The position numbers and the translations under genes were made by a program. The notes under the pieces were generated by a model. It was not told the DNA's origin. It ran no database searches and saw only the letters and a program-made list of their open reading frames with translations. From assembly GCF_900091455.1 (NCBI RefSeq), contig NZ_LT607412.1:3720001-3784000 (forward strand): DNA of 64,000 bases. Direction: 5' to 3'. The DNA is from Micromonospora coriariae. GTDB taxonomy: Bacteria; Actinomycetota; Actinomycetes; Mycobacteriales; Micromonosporaceae. Below, one piece after another: positions 41,988 through 50,681 of this stretch. Within the stretch, counting starts at the first letter, position 1; each line of letters opens with the position of its first letter.

Positions 41988-43367
41988 TCAGCGGTCGACG
42001 GCGGCGAGCACGTCGACGGCTTTTCGGGCGGCGATCAGCACCGGGTCCCACGCCGGCGCGTACGGCGGAGCGTAGCCCAGGTCGAGCGCTGTCATATCGT
42101 CCACCGTCATGCCGTTCCACAGGGCCACGGCCAGCGTGTCGATCCGTTTGGCCGCCTCGGACCAGCCGACGATCTGCGCGCCGAGCAGTCGCCCGCTCGG
42201 TCGCTCGGCGATCAGTTTGACTGTCATCCGCCGGGCACCGGGGTAGTAGCCGGCCCGGTTGGTCGACTCCGCGATCACGGAGATGAAGTCGAAGCCGGCC
42301 GCGGTGGCGTCCCGCTCGCGCAGGCCGGTCCGGCCCACCTCCAGGTCGCAGACCTTCGTGACGGCCGTGCCGATCACGCCCATGAAGGTGGCATACCCGC
42401 CGCCGATGTTGATCCCGGCAACCCGGCCCTGCTTGTTGGCGTGCGTGCCCAGCGGTATGTGCACCGGCATCCCGCTGACCCGGTGCAGTGTCTCCACGCA
42501 GTCGCCCGCCGCCCAGACACCGGGCAGACCGGGCACCCGCATCCGGCGGTCCACCCGGACGGCGCCGGTCGGCCCGAGCGGTATCCCGGCCGCCTCGGCG
42601 AGCGCGGCGTTCGGGCGTACGCCCAGACCCAGGACCACGACGTCGGTCGGGATCGGCCCCTCGGCGGTGACCACCGCGGATACCCGGCCGTTCCGCTGTT
42701 CCAGGCCGGTCACCCGCAGGTCGGTGCGGATCGTGACGCCCAGGCCGCGCATCGCCTCGGCGACCAGCTCGGCCATGTCACCGTCCACGGTCGCCATGGG
42801 CTGGGCGCCCGCCTCGACCAGGGTGACGGAGAGGCCGCGCTGGATCAGGGCCTCGGCCATCTCGACGCCGATGTACCCGCCGCCGACGACCACCGCCCGG
42901 CGCGGCTGCGGCTCGCCGTCCAGCCAGTCGCGCAGTGCCGCCCCGTCGTCGAGGGTCTGTATGCCGAACACGCCGCCCGCGTCGGTGTCCGCCCACGACG
43001 GCTTCACCGGTACCGCGCCGGCCGCGTACATCAGCTCGTCGAAGCGCTCGCGGACCTCGCCGCCCTGCTCCAGGTCCCGGGCGATCACCTCGCGGCGCTC
43101 CAGGTCGATTGCCGTCACCTCGTGGCGGGTCCGCACGTCGATGGCGTACTCGGTGCGGAACGTCTCCGGGGACCGGGCGATCAACTGCTCGGGGTCGGAC
43201 ACCAGGCCGCTGATCCAGTACGGGATGCCGCACGCCGAGTAGGAGGTGAAGTGGCCGCGTTCGAAGACCACGATCTCCAGATCGTCACGGCCACGGCGGC
43301 GTCGGGCCTGGGACGCCGCCGACATGCCGGCGGCGTCCCCGCCGATGACGATCAGCCGTTGCGCCAC
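41988..43367 (-). CDS. FAD-dependent oxidoreductase, CoA-disulfide reductase/NADH oxidase type
   Basis: A 459-residue flavoprotein. FAD-binding GGDAAGMSAASQARRRR at the N-terminus, redox-active Cys46 in YSACGIPYW, NAD(P)H-binding VVVGGGYIGVEMAEAL, GVRPNAALAEAAG, WAAGDCVE and a C-terminal dimerisation domain. The single Cys in SxCGxPY is the mark of the CoADR/Nox/Npr class, reducing CoA disulfide, peroxide or oxygen. It probably maintains thiol balance. Neighbour: LacI gene downstream, YbdK-like gene upstream by 23 bases. Confidence 0.9.
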   Translation of the reverse strand: MAQRLIVIGGDAAGMSAASQARRRRGRDDLEIVVFERGHFTSYSACGIPYWISGLVSDPEQLIARSPETFRTEYAIDVRTRHEVTAIDLERREVIARDLEQGGEVRERFDELMYAAGAVPVKPSWADTDAGGVFGIQTLDDGAALRDWLDGEPQPRRAVVVGGGYIGVEMAEALIQRGLSVTLVEAGAQPMATVDGDMAELVAEAMRGLGVTIRTDLRVTGLEQRNGRVSAVVTAEGPIPTDVVVLGLGVRPNAALAEAAGIPLGPTGAVRVDRRMRVPGLPGVWAAGDCVETLHRVSGMPVHIPLGTHANKQGRVAGINIGGGYATFMGVIGTAVTKVCDLEVGRTGLRERDATAAGFDFISVIAESTNRAGYYPGARRMTVKLIAERPSGRLLGAQIVGWSEAAKRIDTLAVALWNGMTVDDMTALDLGYAPPYAPAWDPVLIAARKAVDVLAAVDR

Positions 43368-43390
43368 GGGACCATCCTGTCACGCGCTGC

Positions 43391-44536
43391 TCAGCCGCGG
43401 GTCTGCCGCGCCACGTCCTGCACGACGTCGATGAGGCGCCCGGTGCGGGCGAACACCGCCCGCTGCCGCGCCGCGCCGCTGCCGTGCCGGCGCAGCCCGC
43501 TCAGCAGGTCGGTCACCTCGGCCCAGTCACCGTGCTGCTCCAGCGCCGGTCGCATGCGTTCCACGAACCGGTCCAGCAGCTCCCAGGCCGGGCGCAGCTC
43601 GCCGGTGGTGACGTCGACGCCGTCACCTTCCAGGCCGTCGTGGGCGGCCCGCCAGTGCGCGCCGACCAGCAGGTGGTGGTCGGTCCGCAACGCCGGCCGG
43701 CCGGCTTCGACGTCCGCCATGGCGGTGGCCACCAGGGCCCGGACCAGCGCGGCGACCAGCACCGCGTCGTCGACCGACGGGCAGACGTCGCCGATCCGCA
43801 GCTCCACGGTCGGGTACTTCGCCGACAGCCGGGCGTACCAGTAGAGCATCCCCTCGTCGAGCATCACCCCGCTGGCGATCAGCTGGCGGATCAGCCGCTC
43901 GTAGTGTTCGTGCGACTCCAGCCAGGGTGTCGGCGCCACCGACGGCCACCGTTCCCACTCCACCGACCGCCAGCTGGCGTAGCCGGTGTCCTCACCGCGG
44001 GCGAACGGAGAGTTGGTCGTCACTGCGTGCAGCATCGGCAGCCAGGGCCGGACGTGGTTGAGCACCTGCACGCCGGTCTCCGGGTCGGGCACGCCCACGT
44101 GCACGTGCATGCCGTTGTTGCCGGGGCCGGGGACGAGCAGCCGGAACCGTTCGATCATCCGGTCGAAGCGGGGCTTGTCCACCACCGGCGGCACCGGGCC
44201 GTCCACCGGCCCGGTGCCGATGGCCAGCAGCCGTACGCCGGCCCGCTCGGCGGCGTCGGCGAGCGCACGGCGCAGCACGGCGAGGGAGTGCCGGATCGAG
44301 GAGAGTTCGAGGCCGGGCGGGCTGCCGATCTCGATCTGGCTGGTCTGGAACTCCCGCTCCACCTGCCCGCGCAGCTCCGCCGGCACCTGCTCGAGGACCA
44401 GGTCGACGGCGGGTACCGCGGCCCCGGTGTGCGGGTCGACGAGCAGGAACTCCTCCTCGACACCCACGGTGCGCAATTCGGTCCCCGCGGTCGTCCCGCT
44501 GGGCGCCTCCGCCACCTGGCCGGTCATCGACACCAC
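43391..44536 (-). CDS. YbdK-type carboxylate-amine ligase (glutamate--cysteine ligase 2 family)
   Basis: A 381-residue protein of the GCS2 family. VGVEEEFLLVDP (metal-binding acidic start), EFQTSQIEIGSP, GPGNNGMHVHVGV and YWYARLSAKYPTVELRIGDVCPSVDDA are clear family motifs. Such enzymes join glutamate to an amine with ATP; EgtA in ergothioneine and MshC-independent ligases are relatives, but specificity is not known. Start at 44536 (GTG), with internal ATG three codons later. It is followed by the flavoprotein and LacI genes on the same strand. Confidence 0.87.
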   Translation of the reverse strand: MVSMTGQVAEAPSGTTAGTELRTVGVEEEFLLVDPHTGAAVPAVDLVLEQVPAELRGQVEREFQTSQIEIGSPPGLELSSIRHSLAVLRRALADAAERAGVRLLAIGTGPVDGPVPPVVDKPRFDRMIERFRLLVPGPGNNGMHVHVGVPDPETGVQVLNHVRPWLPMLHAVTTNSPFARGEDTGYASWRSVEWERWPSVAPTPWLESHEHYERLIRQLIASGVMLDEGMLYWYARLSAKYPTVELRIGDVCPSVDDAVLVAALVRALVATAMADVEAGRPALRTDHHLLVGAHWRAAHDGLEGDGVDVTTGELRPAWELLDRFVERMRPALEQHGDWAEVTDLLSGLRRHGSGAARQRAVFARTGRLIDVVQDVARQTRG

Positions 44537-44733
44537 CGTCCGTTCCTGCCGATCGCGGTCCGTCCGCGTCGGTCGGCCGCTTGGTTACCCACCGTGGCGA
44601 TGACGGGAAACGTGGCGACAGCGCGTCGACACCGCGTGTCGGGCGGCACCGCGCGTCGCGCTCCGCGTGTCGGCCCGACCCGGCTGGCGGTGATTCGATC
44701 GGTTGGCGTGACTCCGGGTCCTAGGCTGGACCC

Positions 44734-45027
44734 GTGCCGGTGCCGCTGGGGCTTTTCGGGGTTGCGTGGGTCTCCGTGCTCGCGCAGCTCACCCTGCTCG
44801 CGGTGCGCCCGGCTGACCTGCTCGCCGGCGCCGCGTTGACCGCGCTGGTGCTGCTGGCCGTACTGCTCGCGGCGCGGGTGCCGGGCCGCTCGGGCGTGCC
44901 GGGCGTCGCCCGGCGCTGGACCGGTCTGCGAGCCCGCTCCCGTGGTCGCCGGGTGCCCCGGCAGGTCGACCCGGACGCCGCCGGCCGGCCCCGCCCCCGC
45001 GCGCCCGGGCACCCCTCGGTCGCGTAG
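44734..45027 (+). CDS. DUF6412 family small membrane protein
   Basis: A 97-residue protein starting at GTG 44734. Two hydrophobic helices (VAWVSVLAQLTLLAV and GAALTALVLLAVLLAARV) are followed by a basic, Pro-rich tail (QVDPDAAGRPRPRAPGHPSVA), the pattern of DUF6412 proteins that I recall next to a second yidC in actinobacteria. It lies 99 bases before the yidC-like gene and probably helps or accompanies that insertase. Confidence 0.75.
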   Translation: MPVPLGLFGVAWVSVLAQLTLLAVRPADLLAGAALTALVLLAVLLAARVPGRSGVPGVARRWTGLRARSRGRRVPRQVDPDAAGRPRPRAPGHPSVA

Positions 45028-45126
45028 CGCCACGCCGCCGCGCGGCCGATCCCGCCGCCATCGGTTCTCCCGTCGGGCGGACGCCGCCGGGGGAGGACCC
45101 ACCGGAATCGGACCGAGGGGTATCCC

Positions 45127-45882
45127 ATGCTCGCCTTCGCACCACTGCACGGCGTGGTCGGCGCCGCCGGCACCGCGCTGTCCTGGCTCACCGATCTGCT
45201 CGAACCGCTGGCCGGCGGCATGGCGACCGCCGCCGCCATCGTGCTGCTCACCATCGCCGTGCGGCTGCTGATCTCGCCGCTCACCGTCGCCCAGGTCCGC
45301 GGGGAGCGGCGCCGCGCGGCGCTCGCCCCGCAGGTGCGTGACCTCCAGCGGCGGTACGCCGACGACCCGACGAAGCTCCAGAGCGAGCTGTTCGCGCTGT
45401 ACCGCTCGGCCGGCGCCAACCCGATCGCCGGCTGCCTGCCGTTGCTGCTCCAGGCGCCGTTCCTGCTCGTTCTGTACCGGCTGTTCACCACAGGTGAGGG
45501 CGGCACCGGGCTGCTCCAGGAGCGGTTGGCCGGGGTGCCGTTGGGCCAGCACCTCGGCGACGGGCTGGCCGGGGCCGCCGGTCCACTCTTCGCCCTGCTG
45601 CTGGCCGCGCTGCTGGTGTTGGCCTGGTGGTCGTCGCGGCGGGCCCGCCGGGCGTCGGCGGCGGTCGGCACGGTGGCCGGTACGCCCGCCGAGGGGCCGG
45701 GTGCGGCGACGCTCGGCTGGCTGCTGCCCCTGCTGCCGTTCACGACTGTGCTGGTGGCGTTGGTGCTGCCGCTCGCGGCGGTCATCTACCTGGTGACCAC
45801 GACCGCCTGGTCGGCCCTGGAGCAGGTGGTGCTCCGACGGCCGCAGGCGGCTCCGGCGAGCGCCGACACAGATCGACGTTGA
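45127..45882 (+). CDS. YidC/Oxa1 family membrane protein insertase (second paralog type)
   Basis: A 251-residue insertase without the large periplasmic domain of proteobacterial YidC. Core: AAAIVLLTIAVRLLISPLTVAQVRGERRRAALAPQVRDLQRRY (TM with the hydrophilic-groove Arg), FALYRSAGANPIAGCLPLLLQAPFLLVLYRLF, and two more TM regions near 150 and 190-220. Actinobacteria usually have the main yidC beside rpmH-rnpA; neither gene is here, so this is likely an accessory copy. The stop codon overlaps the -35 box of the GH16 gene. Confidence 0.9.
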   Translation: MLAFAPLHGVVGAAGTALSWLTDLLEPLAGGMATAAAIVLLTIAVRLLISPLTVAQVRGERRRAALAPQVRDLQRRYADDPTKLQSELFALYRSAGANPIAGCLPLLLQAPFLLVLYRLFTTGEGGTGLLQERLAGVPLGQHLGDGLAGAAGPLFALLLAALLVLAWWSSRRARRASAAVGTVAGTPAEGPGAATLGWLLPLLPFTTVLVALVLPLAAVIYLVTTTAWSALEQVVLRRPQAAPASADTDRR

Positions 45883-45926
45883 CAACTGTTCCGAGGGGAC
45901 GTACAACTCTGAGAGAGCGCTCTCTC
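45879..45926 (+). promoter_or_regulatory. Sigma70-type promoter with LacI-type operator for the GH16 gene
   Basis: TTGACA (45879-45884), 17 bases, TACAAC (45902-45907), then the perfect palindrome GAGAGAGCGCTCTCTC (45911-45926) at the expected start of transcription. Its GAGCGCTC centre resembles operators of LacI/CebR-type regulators of polysaccharide use. The gene starts at 45954. Confidence 0.75.
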
Positions 45927-45953
45927 GACCCGTCCCCGCAGAGAGGCACGTCC

Positions 45954-47375
45954 ATGTCACCTCCACCGGCGGCCACCGCCGCCCCGCCCGTCCGACGCCG
46001 CGTGCTGGCGTCCGTCCTGCTCGTCGCCACCACCACCGCCCTGGCCGGCGTCACCGTCACCGCGCAGGCCGCAGTACCGCCACCCCCGGCCGGCTGGAGC
46101 ACCGTCTGGAGCGACGACTTCACCGGCGCCGCCGGCACCCTGCCGTCGGCGGCCAACTGGATCATCGACACCGGCCACAACTATCCCGGCGGCCCGGCCA
46201 ACTGGGGCACCGGAGAAATCCAGAACTACACCGCCAGCACCGCCAACGTCAGCCACGACGGCGGTGGCAACCTGCGGATCACGCCGTTGCGCGACGGCGG
46301 GGGCGGCTGGACCTCCGCCCGGATCGAGACCGTACGGAGCGACTTCAAAGCCCCGGCCGGCGGTGTGCTGGCCATCGAGGGCCGGATCCAGATGCCGAAC
46401 GTCACCGGCGCCGCGGCGGCCGGCTACTGGCCGGCGTTCTGGGCGCTCGGCGCGCCCTACCGGGGCAACTACCAGAACTGGCCGGGCATCGGCGAGTTCG
46501 ACGTGATGGAGAACGTCAACGGCATCAACTCGGTCTGGGGAGTGCTGCACTGCGGCGTCGCCCCGGGCGGGCCGTGCGACGAGTTCAACGGCATCGGCGC
46601 GTCCCGGGCCTGCCCGGGCGCCAGTTGCCAGTCCGCGTTCCACACCTACCGGTTCGAGTGGGACGCCTCCATCAGCCCGCAGCAACTGCGCTGGTACGTC
46701 GACGGGCAGCTGTACCACACAGTTACGCAGAGTCGGGTCGGCGAGCCCGCCTGGTCGCAGATGACCTCGCACGCCGGCTACTTCCTGCTGCTCAACGTGG
46801 CGATGGGCGGGGCGTTCCCGAACGGCGTGGCGGGCGGCGGCACGCCGACCGCGGCGACCGTTCCCGGCCGGCCGATGCTTGTCGACTACGTGGCGGTGTA
46901 CCGCCGCGGCGGCGGAACCACCCCGCCGCCCACCACCCCGCCGCCCACCAGCCCGCCGCCCGGCGGCACGAGGGACGCGTACGGGCAGATCCAGGCCGAG
47001 GCGTTCAACGGGCAGAACGGGGTGCTCGTGGAGGCGTGCGCGGAGGGCGGCCAGAACATCGCCGCGCTGCGCAACGGCGACTGGGCGCGCTACGACAACG
47101 TCGAGTTCGGCTCCGCCGGACCCCGGGACTTCGTCGCCCGGGTGGCCTCCGGTGCGGGTAGCGGCGCGAGTGGGCTGGTCGAGGTGCGGTTGGACAGCCA
47201 GACCGCCGCGCCGATCGGCAGCTTCGCGATCGGCAACACCGGCGGCTGGCAGAGCTGGCGCTCGGTGCCCGGCAACGTCAGCGGGGTGACCGGCCGGCAC
47301 ACCGTCTACCTCACCTTCACCAGCGGGCAGCCCAACGACTTCGTCAACGTCAACTGGTTCACCTTCCGCCGCTGA
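45954..47375 (+). CDS. Secreted GH16 beta-glucanase with C-terminal CBM6-like domain
   Basis: A 473-residue exported enzyme. Signal peptide about 1-39 (RRRVLASVLLVATTTALAG, cleavage after AQA). GH16 domain about 45-320 with catalytic GEFDVMEN (Glu181, Asp183, Glu186), WPAFWALG and HTYRFEW, typical of laminarinase/endo-beta-1,3-glucanase. A Thr/Pro linker (TTPPPTTPPPTSPPP) leads to a CBM6-like carbohydrate-binding domain (YGQIQAEAFNGQNGVLVEAC to the end). It degrades beta-glucans outside the cell. Likely induced through the LacI-type operator just upstream. Confidence 0.93.
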   Translation: MSPPPAATAAPPVRRRVLASVLLVATTTALAGVTVTAQAAVPPPPAGWSTVWSDDFTGAAGTLPSAANWIIDTGHNYPGGPANWGTGEIQNYTASTANVSHDGGGNLRITPLRDGGGGWTSARIETVRSDFKAPAGGVLAIEGRIQMPNVTGAAAAGYWPAFWALGAPYRGNYQNWPGIGEFDVMENVNGINSVWGVLHCGVAPGGPCDEFNGIGASRACPGASCQSAFHTYRFEWDASISPQQLRWYVDGQLYHTVTQSRVGEPAWSQMTSHAGYFLLLNVAMGGAFPNGVAGGGTPTAATVPGRPMLVDYVAVYRRGGGTTPPPTTPPPTSPPPGGTRDAYGQIQAEAFNGQNGVLVEACAEGGQNIAALRNGDWARYDNVEFGSAGPRDFVARVASGAGSGASGLVEVRLDSQTAAPIGSFAIGNTGGWQSWRSVPGNVSGVTGRHTVYLTFTSGQPNDFVNVNWFTFRR

Positions 47376-47387
47376 GGCGGACCGTCC

Positions 47388-47427
47388 GGGTCGCCCGCCG
47401 CATGGTCGCGGCGGGCGACCCATTTAT
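47388..47427 (+). terminator. Terminator after the GH16 gene
   Basis: GGGTCGCCCGCCG (47388-47400) pairs perfectly with 47409-47421 across an eight-base loop, followed by ATTTAT. It begins 13 bases after the stop codon. Confidence 0.8.
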
Positions 47428-47440
47428 CTGCGTCGACCCC

Positions 47441-47469
47441 TGGACATAAACAGTTAACTATCTTAATAA
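47441..47469 (+). promoter_or_regulatory. Promoter candidate for the chitinase gene in an A/T-rich island
   Basis: TGGACA (47441-47446), 17 bases, TAATAA (47464-47469). The spacer holds the palindrome AGTTAACT (47452-47459). The 47440-47475 stretch is strikingly A/T-rich against its surroundings, as regulated promoters of secreted hydrolases often are. It is about 130 bases before the GTG start. Confidence 0.55.
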
Positions 47470-47598
47470 TAAGCACACGTTGACGTCCATGGATGCTCAC
47501 CCGGCGCCCGCGCGGGCGCCGGCACCACCCGCCCGCGCGGCCGGCGTCGCCCGATCGGGCGGGCGGAACCCCCACCACCCCGGTCCCTGGAGGCCACC

Positions 47599-49164
47599 GT
47601 GAAACTCCGATCCCCCCGCGCGGCGACGTTCGCCGTCGCGCTGGCCGCCGCCCTGGTCGCGGCCACCGTCGTGGCGCCGCCGGCCGCGTCGGCGGCCACC
47701 GCCGCCTTCGTCCGCACAGCCAGCTGGAGCAGCGGGTACGAAGCCAAGTTCACCGTCACCAACAACACGTCCACCGCGATCACCTCGTGGAACGTCCAGT
47801 TCGACCTGCCCGCCGGCAGCACCGTCGGCTCGGCCTGGGACGCGGTGGTGAGCAGCTCCGGTCAGCACGTGACCGCCCGCAACCAGTCCTGGAACGGCGC
47901 TCTGGCGGCCGGAGGGAGCACCTCGTTCGGCTTCATCGTCGCCGGCACCGGTGATCCCACCAACTGCACGGTCAACGGCTCGCCCTGTGCGGGCGGTCCG
48001 ACCATCCCGCCGGGCGCCCCCGCCACCCCCGGCGGCCTGCGCGTCACCGGCAGCACCAGCTCGGCGGTCTCGCTCGTCTGGAACGCGGTCGGCGGCACGG
48101 CGACCGGCTACCGGGTGTACGAGGGGTCGAGCGTCCGCGCCACCGTCACCGGCACCTCGGCCACCGTCTCCGGGCTGGCCGCCTGCTCGGCGCACAGTTA
48201 CACGGTCGCCGCGTACAACTCGTCCGGGGAGTCGGCGCGCTCGGCGGCCGTCGCCGCGAGCACCACCGGCTGCACCGGCGGCGGCGGTTCGATGGCCGCG
48301 GCGCCCTACCTGTACCCGGGTTGGGGTGACCCTCCCGCGCCGGCGACGGTCATGTCGGCGACCGGCGTGAAGTGGTTCACCATCGCGTTCGTGCTCTCCG
48401 GTGGCGGCTGCACCCCGGCCTGGGACGGCGGCGGCCCGCTGGCCGGCGGCGCGCACGCCAGCACCATCGCGGCCATCCGGGCGGCCGGCGGCGACGTGAT
48501 CCCGTCCATCGGCGGCTGGAGCGGCAACAAGCTCGGCCCGAACTGCTCCTCCGCGAGCGCCCTCGCCGGCGCGTACCAGCAGGTGATCAACGCGTTCGGA
48601 CTCCGGGCGATCGACATCGACATCGAGAACAGCGACGAGTTCGAGAACGAGGTGGTGCAGGACCGGATCCTGGGCGCGCTCAAGATCGTCAAGCAGAACA
48701 ACCCGGGGCTGAAGACCATCGTCACGTTCGGCACCACTACCACCGGGCCGTCGTACTACGGCACCCGGCTGATCAACCAGGCCGCCGCGCTCGGCGCCAA
48801 CATCGACACCTTCACCATCATGCCGTTCGATTTCGGCGGCGGGGCCAACATGTACCAGAGCACGATCAACGCCGCCGAGGGGCTGAAGAACACGCTGAAG
48901 ACCGCTTTCGGCTGGTCCGACGCGACGGCGTACGCGCACATGGGCATCTCCGGGATGAACGGGCTCTCCGACCAGCAGGAACTCACCACACCGGCCACCT
49001 GGACCCAGATCCGGGACTGGGCGAAGGCGCGTGCGCTGTCCCGGTTCACCTTCTGGGCGGTCAACCGGGACCGGCCGTGCCCCGGCGGGGGAGTGGTGTC
49101 CAACTGCTCCGGCATCGCGCAGAGCACCTGGGAGTTCACCTCGATCACCGCCCAGTTCGGCTGA
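47599..49164 (+). CDS. Secreted GH18 chitinase with CBM2 and fibronectin III domains
   Basis: A 521-residue exported protein: signal peptide about 1-33 (cleaved after ASA), CBM2 domain about 34-135 (WSSGYEAKFTVTNN, SWNGALAAGGSTSFGFI), FnIII about 140-225 (PGGLRVTGSTSSAVSLVW), and GH18 catalytic domain from about 235. The catalytic motif is D339-x-D341-x-E343 in AIDIDIEN; SIGGWSG is the other GH18 hallmark. It is related to Streptomyces ChiC-like family 18 chitinases. GTG start with GGAGG upstream. Chitin is the likely substrate. Confidence 0.94.
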   Translation: MKLRSPRAATFAVALAAALVAATVVAPPAASAATAAFVRTASWSSGYEAKFTVTNNTSTAITSWNVQFDLPAGSTVGSAWDAVVSSSGQHVTARNQSWNGALAAGGSTSFGFIVAGTGDPTNCTVNGSPCAGGPTIPPGAPATPGGLRVTGSTSSAVSLVWNAVGGTATGYRVYEGSSVRATVTGTSATVSGLAACSAHSYTVAAYNSSGESARSAAVAASTTGCTGGGGSMAAAPYLYPGWGDPPAPATVMSATGVKWFTIAFVLSGGGCTPAWDGGGPLAGGAHASTIAAIRAAGGDVIPSIGGWSGNKLGPNCSSASALAGAYQQVINAFGLRAIDIDIENSDEFENEVVQDRILGALKIVKQNNPGLKTIVTFGTTTTGPSYYGTRLINQAAALGANIDTFTIMPFDFGGGANMYQSTINAAEGLKNTLKTAFGWSDATAYAHMGISGMNGLSDQQELTTPATWTQIRDWAKARALSRFTFWAVNRDRPCPGGGVVSNCSGIAQSTWEFTSITAQFG

Positions 49165-49177
49165 GCGGAGCCGCGGA

Positions 49178-49849
49178 TCAGCGACCGGCGGTCACCGACC
49201 GCCGGTCGTCGCGCGTCCGGCGGCGGCGGACCTTGCGGATCACCCAGCCGACCACCATGACGACGAAGACCGCGACGATCGCGTAGTTGAACCAGTCGCT
49301 GTACCGCTCGACGTCCTGCCAGCGGCTGCCGAGCGCGTAACCGGAGCCGACGATGAGGGTGTTCCACACCCCGCTGCCGATCGTGGTGAGCAGGATGAAC
49401 TCGCCCAGCCGCATCCGGTTCGCCCCGGCCGGGACGGAGACCAGGCTGCGGACCACGGGCACGACGCGGCCGATCAGCACCGCCCACCGGCCGTGCCGTT
49501 CGAACCAGCGGTCGGCCTTCTCCAGGTCGTCGGCGTCCACCAGCGGGATGCGGTCCAGCCAGCGCTTGAGCCGCTCCTCGCCCAGCGCCGCGCCGAGCCA
49601 GTAGAGCACCAGCGCGCCGGCCAGCGAGCCGACCGTCGCGGCCAGCACCACGAGCACCACGTTGAACCGGCCCTCGCTGGCCAGGTAGCCGGCGAGCGCC
49701 AGCACGATCTCGCTGGGAATGGGCGGGACGATGCTCTCCAGCGCCACCAGCAGCGCGACGCCGACCGGCCCCATCCCCTCGATCACGGTGGCCACCCAAC
49801 CGGTCAACCCGGTGAACCTGGCCGGGTCGACATTCTGGGCGAGCGCCAT
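49178..49849 (-). CDS. DedA family membrane protein
   Basis: A 223-residue protein of the DedA/SNARE-associated family. ESIVPPIPSEIVLALAGYLASEG (re-entrant region with conserved Pro and Glu), GALVLYWLGAALG, FERHGRWAVLIGRVVPVVRSLVSVPAG (the conserved Arg and Pro) and GSGVWNTLIVGSGYALG. DedA proteins are lipid-carrier flippases for undecaprenyl phosphate or phospholipids. ATG 49849 has GAAGGA upstream. Its 3' end overlaps a hairpin that may end the convergent chitinase transcript. Confidence 0.93.
   Translation of the reverse strand: MALAQNVDPARFTGLTGWVATVIEGMGPVGVALLVALESIVPPIPSEIVLALAGYLASEGRFNVVLVVLAATVGSLAGALVLYWLGAALGEERLKRWLDRIPLVDADDLEKADRWFERHGRWAVLIGRVVPVVRSLVSVPAGANRMRLGEFILLTTIGSGVWNTLIVGSGYALGSRWQDVERYSDWFNYAIVAVFVVMVVGWVIRKVRRRRTRDDRRSVTAGR
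49183..49207 (+). terminator. Hairpin at the junction of convergent chitinase and dedA genes
   Basis: GACCGGCGGTC (49183-49193) pairs perfectly with 49197-49207 over a three-base loop, 19 bases past the chitinase stop codon and inside the end of dedA. Confidence 0.5.
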
Positions 49850-49973
49850 GATCGTCCTTCCGGGTCGGCGGCCGGGGATCAGATGGTCATACCCGATCGG
49901 CGTCCCGCCACACCCGCCGGTGAGCCGGGCCACGTAGCCACGTAGCCGTGCCGGTCGATGCCGGCCGTGCCGG

Positions 49974-50588
49974 TCAGTGCTCCGGGTGCAGCGCGGTGTC
50001 GGCCGGCCCCTGCCGCCAGCCGGTGAACACGACGGTGAGGCCGGCGCGGACCGGCGCGCAGCAGAACGGTCCGGCCATGGCCTCGGCCGCCGGGTCCAGC
50101 GGGGCGAGCCGGACCAGCCGCCACGGTTCGTCGTCCACCCGGGCCCGGACGGTCAGCGCGTCGCCGGCCCGGCTGACCCGGACGGTCACCTCCCGGCCCG
50201 CCCACTCCGGCACCGGTGCCACGGACCAGTCGGAGAACTCCCGGGTCACCACCGCGCCGAGTTGGAGTTCGCCGTCGCTCACCTCGACGCCGGCCTTGGT
50301 CCAGGTGCGCTCGTCCACCCGGACCAGCGCACCGGCCTGGTCGAACTGCCCGGTGAGGTCGAGCCGGAAACTCACCTCCATGGCGCTGCCGACCGGCAGC
50401 GGGGCCAGCAGGGCGGGACCGTTGTCGTGCACGAACCCGTAGCTGGTCCGCCGCCAGAGGTCGCTCTCCGCCGCCGGTTCGACGACCAACTCGCCGGCCG
50501 GGCCCTCCTCGGCGCGGACCGGCGGATACAGCCAGCCGCCCCGGGCCCAGTCCAACGGTTCGCTCGGCGGTACGAGGTCGATCTCCAT
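49974..50588 (-). CDS. DUF1349 family concanavalin-like protein
   Basis: A 204-residue protein. SFRLDLTGQFDQAGALVRVDERTWTKAGVEVSDGELQLGAVVTREFSDWSV matches the DUF1349 beta-jelly-roll family, sometimes called regulation of enolase protein 1. No signal peptide. ATG 50588 is chosen; the longer frame runs into the divergent gene. It may bind a carbohydrate. It is divergent from the GH13 enzyme gene (94 bases apart). Confidence 0.8.
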   Translation of the reverse strand: MEIDLVPPSEPLDWARGGWLYPPVRAEEGPAGELVVEPAAESDLWRRTSYGFVHDNGPALLAPLPVGSAMEVSFRLDLTGQFDQAGALVRVDERTWTKAGVEVSDGELQLGAVVTREFSDWSVAPVPEWAGREVTVRVSRAGDALTVRARVDDEPWRLVRLAPLDPAAEAMAGPFCCAPVRAGLTVVFTGWRQGPADTALHPEH

Positions 50589-50681
50589 GACCGGCACGGT
50601 ACCGGCCGGAAGCGACCGTTCGGACTCCGCCGCCCGTCGTGGGGGTTTGCCGCGGTGATCCACCGGAGAAGTTCCTCCGGC

